DNA of 13,312 bases, taken from the NCBI GenBank assembly GCA_024235895.1, contig JACKLM010000011.1, positions 1 through 13,312 on the forward strand. The letters run 5' to 3'. The number at the start of each line of letters is the position of its first letter. The stretch's first letter is position 1. The stretch is from Burkholderiaceae bacterium. GTDB lineage: Bacteria; Pseudomonadota; Gammaproteobacteria; Burkholderiales; Burkholderiaceae_C. Both the position numbers and the translations under genes were made by a program. Shown piece by piece: positions 12,403 through 13,312 of this stretch. The notes under the pieces are model-generated. The model made no database searches. It was given only the letters and a program-made list of their open reading frames with translations, and was not told the origin of the DNA.

Positions 12403-13312
12403 ATGCCCATCAACGGCGATTTCTATCACGGCATTGAGGTTAGCGAGCAGGACATCGGCTTCCGCGCTGTCCAGGTCGTAACCAGCTCGGTCGGCTGGTT
12501 CGCCGGCACCGCGCCGGACGCCGACCCGGCGCTGTTCCCCGAAAACAAGAACGTGCTCATCTACACCCGCTCCGACGCGGTCGGCCTGTCGCGCGGCACG
12601 CTCGCGTCGATCGCCGTCAACGACGGCGGCGCGGACTACACCGAGGCCACGGTCGCCATCACCGGCGGCGGGGGCAGCGGCGCGACCGCGACCGCCGGCA
12701 TCGTGGACGGCGCGATCGACAGCATCACGCTGACCAACCCAGGCAGCGGCTACACCAGCGCACCGACCGTGACCATCACCGGCGATGGTGACGGCGCCAC
12801 GGCCACCGCCTCGCGCACTCCGCAGGGCACCCTGCCGCGCGCCGTGGCGGACGCCTTCGCCGCGACGGCGGACCAAGTCTCGCCGCTGATCATTGTGCTG
12901 CGTGTCGCCGAGGGCGCGACCGAGGCGGATACGCTGTCCAACCTGGTGGGCGGCGTCGACGCCGGCACCGGGGCCTATGAGGGCGTGCAGGCGGTGCTTG
13001 CCGCGCCGTCCGATGTGCACCTCGACCCGATGATTCTGGCCGCGCCAGGCTGGACGCATCAGCGCCCCAACGGCGAGCCGAACCCGGTGCTGGCCGAGCT
13101 GGTCACGCTGGCGAATCGCCTGTGGGCGGTGGTCTACGCCGATGGCCCCAATACCAATGACGCCGACGCGATCACCGCGCGCCAGGATTTCGAGTCCGCT
13201 CGCCTGCGCCTGATCGACCCTTGGCGCCGCGCCTGGGACACCGCGACCTCGGCCTATGTCGACGTGCCGCCGTCCGCGCTGGCCGTGGGCATGCGCTCGG
13301 TGCTCGACCAGA
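12403..13312 (+). CDS. FI: Tail sheath protein gpFI, C-terminus beyond the window
   Basis: The first 303 residues of the contractile sheath subunit. The start DFYHGIEVSEQDIGFRAVQVVTSSVGWFAGTAPDADPALFP matches P2 gpFI ('YHHGVQVLEINEGTR ... VGMVCTASDADAETFP'). Further matches are FPENKNVLIY (45-54), VSPLIIVLRVAEG (159-171, cf. 'KPVTVVMRVEDG'), VGGVDAGTGAYEGVQAVLAA (186-205) and DPMILAAPGW (211-220), then the domain with FESARLRLIDPWRRAWDT. Between residues of about 68 and 141 there is an inserted Gly/Thr-rich repeat domain that P2 gpFI does not have. The gene is cut by the window end, so completeness cannot be judged. In a P2 layout the tail tube gene FII would follow. Confidence 0.92.
   Translation, partial: MPINGDFYHGIEVSEQDIGFRAVQVVTSSVGWFAGTAPDADPALFPENKNVLIYTRSDAVGLSRGTLASIAVNDGGADYTEATVAITGGGGSGATATAGIVDGAIDSITLTNPGSGYTSAPTVTITGDGDGATATASRTPQGTLPRAVADAFAATADQVSPLIIVLRVAEGATEADTLSNLVGGVDAGTGAYEGVQAVLAAPSDVHLDPMILAAPGWTHQRPNGEPNPVLAELVTLANRLWAVVYADGPNTNDADAITARQDFESARLRLIDPWRRAWDTATSAYVDVPPSALAVGMRSVLDQ
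12604..12825 (+). repeat. Inserted tandem beta-repeat domain in the sheath
   Basis: Sheath residues of about 68-141 consist of two related units: GGADYTEATVAITGGGGSGA with TATAGIVDGAIDSITLTN, and GSGYTSAPTVTITGDGDGAT with ATASRTP. 'GSGYTSAPTVTI' repeats of this kind occur in many secreted and virion proteins and are predicted to form beta strands. The block is bounded by GTL on both sides (residues 65-67 and 142-144; ggcacgctc and ggcaccctg in DNA), precisely where P2 gpFI has a single KKGTL. This suggests insertion into a surface loop of the sheath. Confidence 0.65.

Noticed and set aside
1..13312. CRISPR array, tRNA gene, insertion sequence or restriction endonuclease partner for the methylase
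   Set aside because: No direct-repeat/spacer pattern, cloverleaf, transposase motif or nuclease gene beyond the terminase was seen on either strand.

Overview
The window is the packaging, head and tail module of a P2-like myophage, most likely a prophage in a GC-rich (roughly two thirds G+C or more) Gram-negative, probably proteobacterial, host. The host itself cannot be named from this sequence: no chromosomal gene, integrase, attachment site or tRNA is present. Gene order, family motifs and tight start/stop overlaps all point to a contractile-tailed phage of the P2 type, with several departures from P2.

Layout. Two divergent late operons leave a short, relatively AT-rich intergenic region at about 5163-5284, which carries an 18-bp perfect palindrome (5215-5232). 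The leftward (minus) operon runs: portal (gpQ-like), unknown 94-aa protein, a beta-class DNA methyltransferase (DPPY ... DPFAGSGTT), unknown 66-aa protein, an Rmf/CrpP-like small protein, terminase large subunit (gpP-like), unknown 64-aa protein, an HK97-gp10-like neck/tail-completion protein, and the start of another gene that leaves the window. In P2 the leftward operon is just Q and P, so a methyltransferase and three small genes have been inserted between portal and terminase, and at least three more genes are appended.

The rightward (plus) operon runs: XkdF-like prohead protease fused to a scaffold (with a strong internal in-frame start that may make free scaffold), major capsid protein (gpN-like, with an extra beta-rich domain), a gpL-like head-tail connector, a single-membrane-span protein, a gpR-like candidate, then the baseplate/tail set V (spike), W (gp25-like), J, I, a short tail fibre (gp53-like C-terminus), a gpG-like chaperone candidate, and tail sheath FI (cut by the window end and also carrying an inserted repeat domain).

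How they work together: protease, scaffold and capsid build the prohead around the portal. The terminase fills it with DNA that the late-expressed methyltransferase may have modified. Connector and neck proteins close the head. V/W/J/I form the baseplate, fibre and chaperone provide host recognition, and sheath drives contraction. P2's small terminase (M), tail gene X and the lysis genes (Y, K, lysB/C) are not recognisable at their usual places. There is no gene-free stretch longer than about 125 bases. I see no tRNA, rRNA, CRISPR array or insertion sequence.
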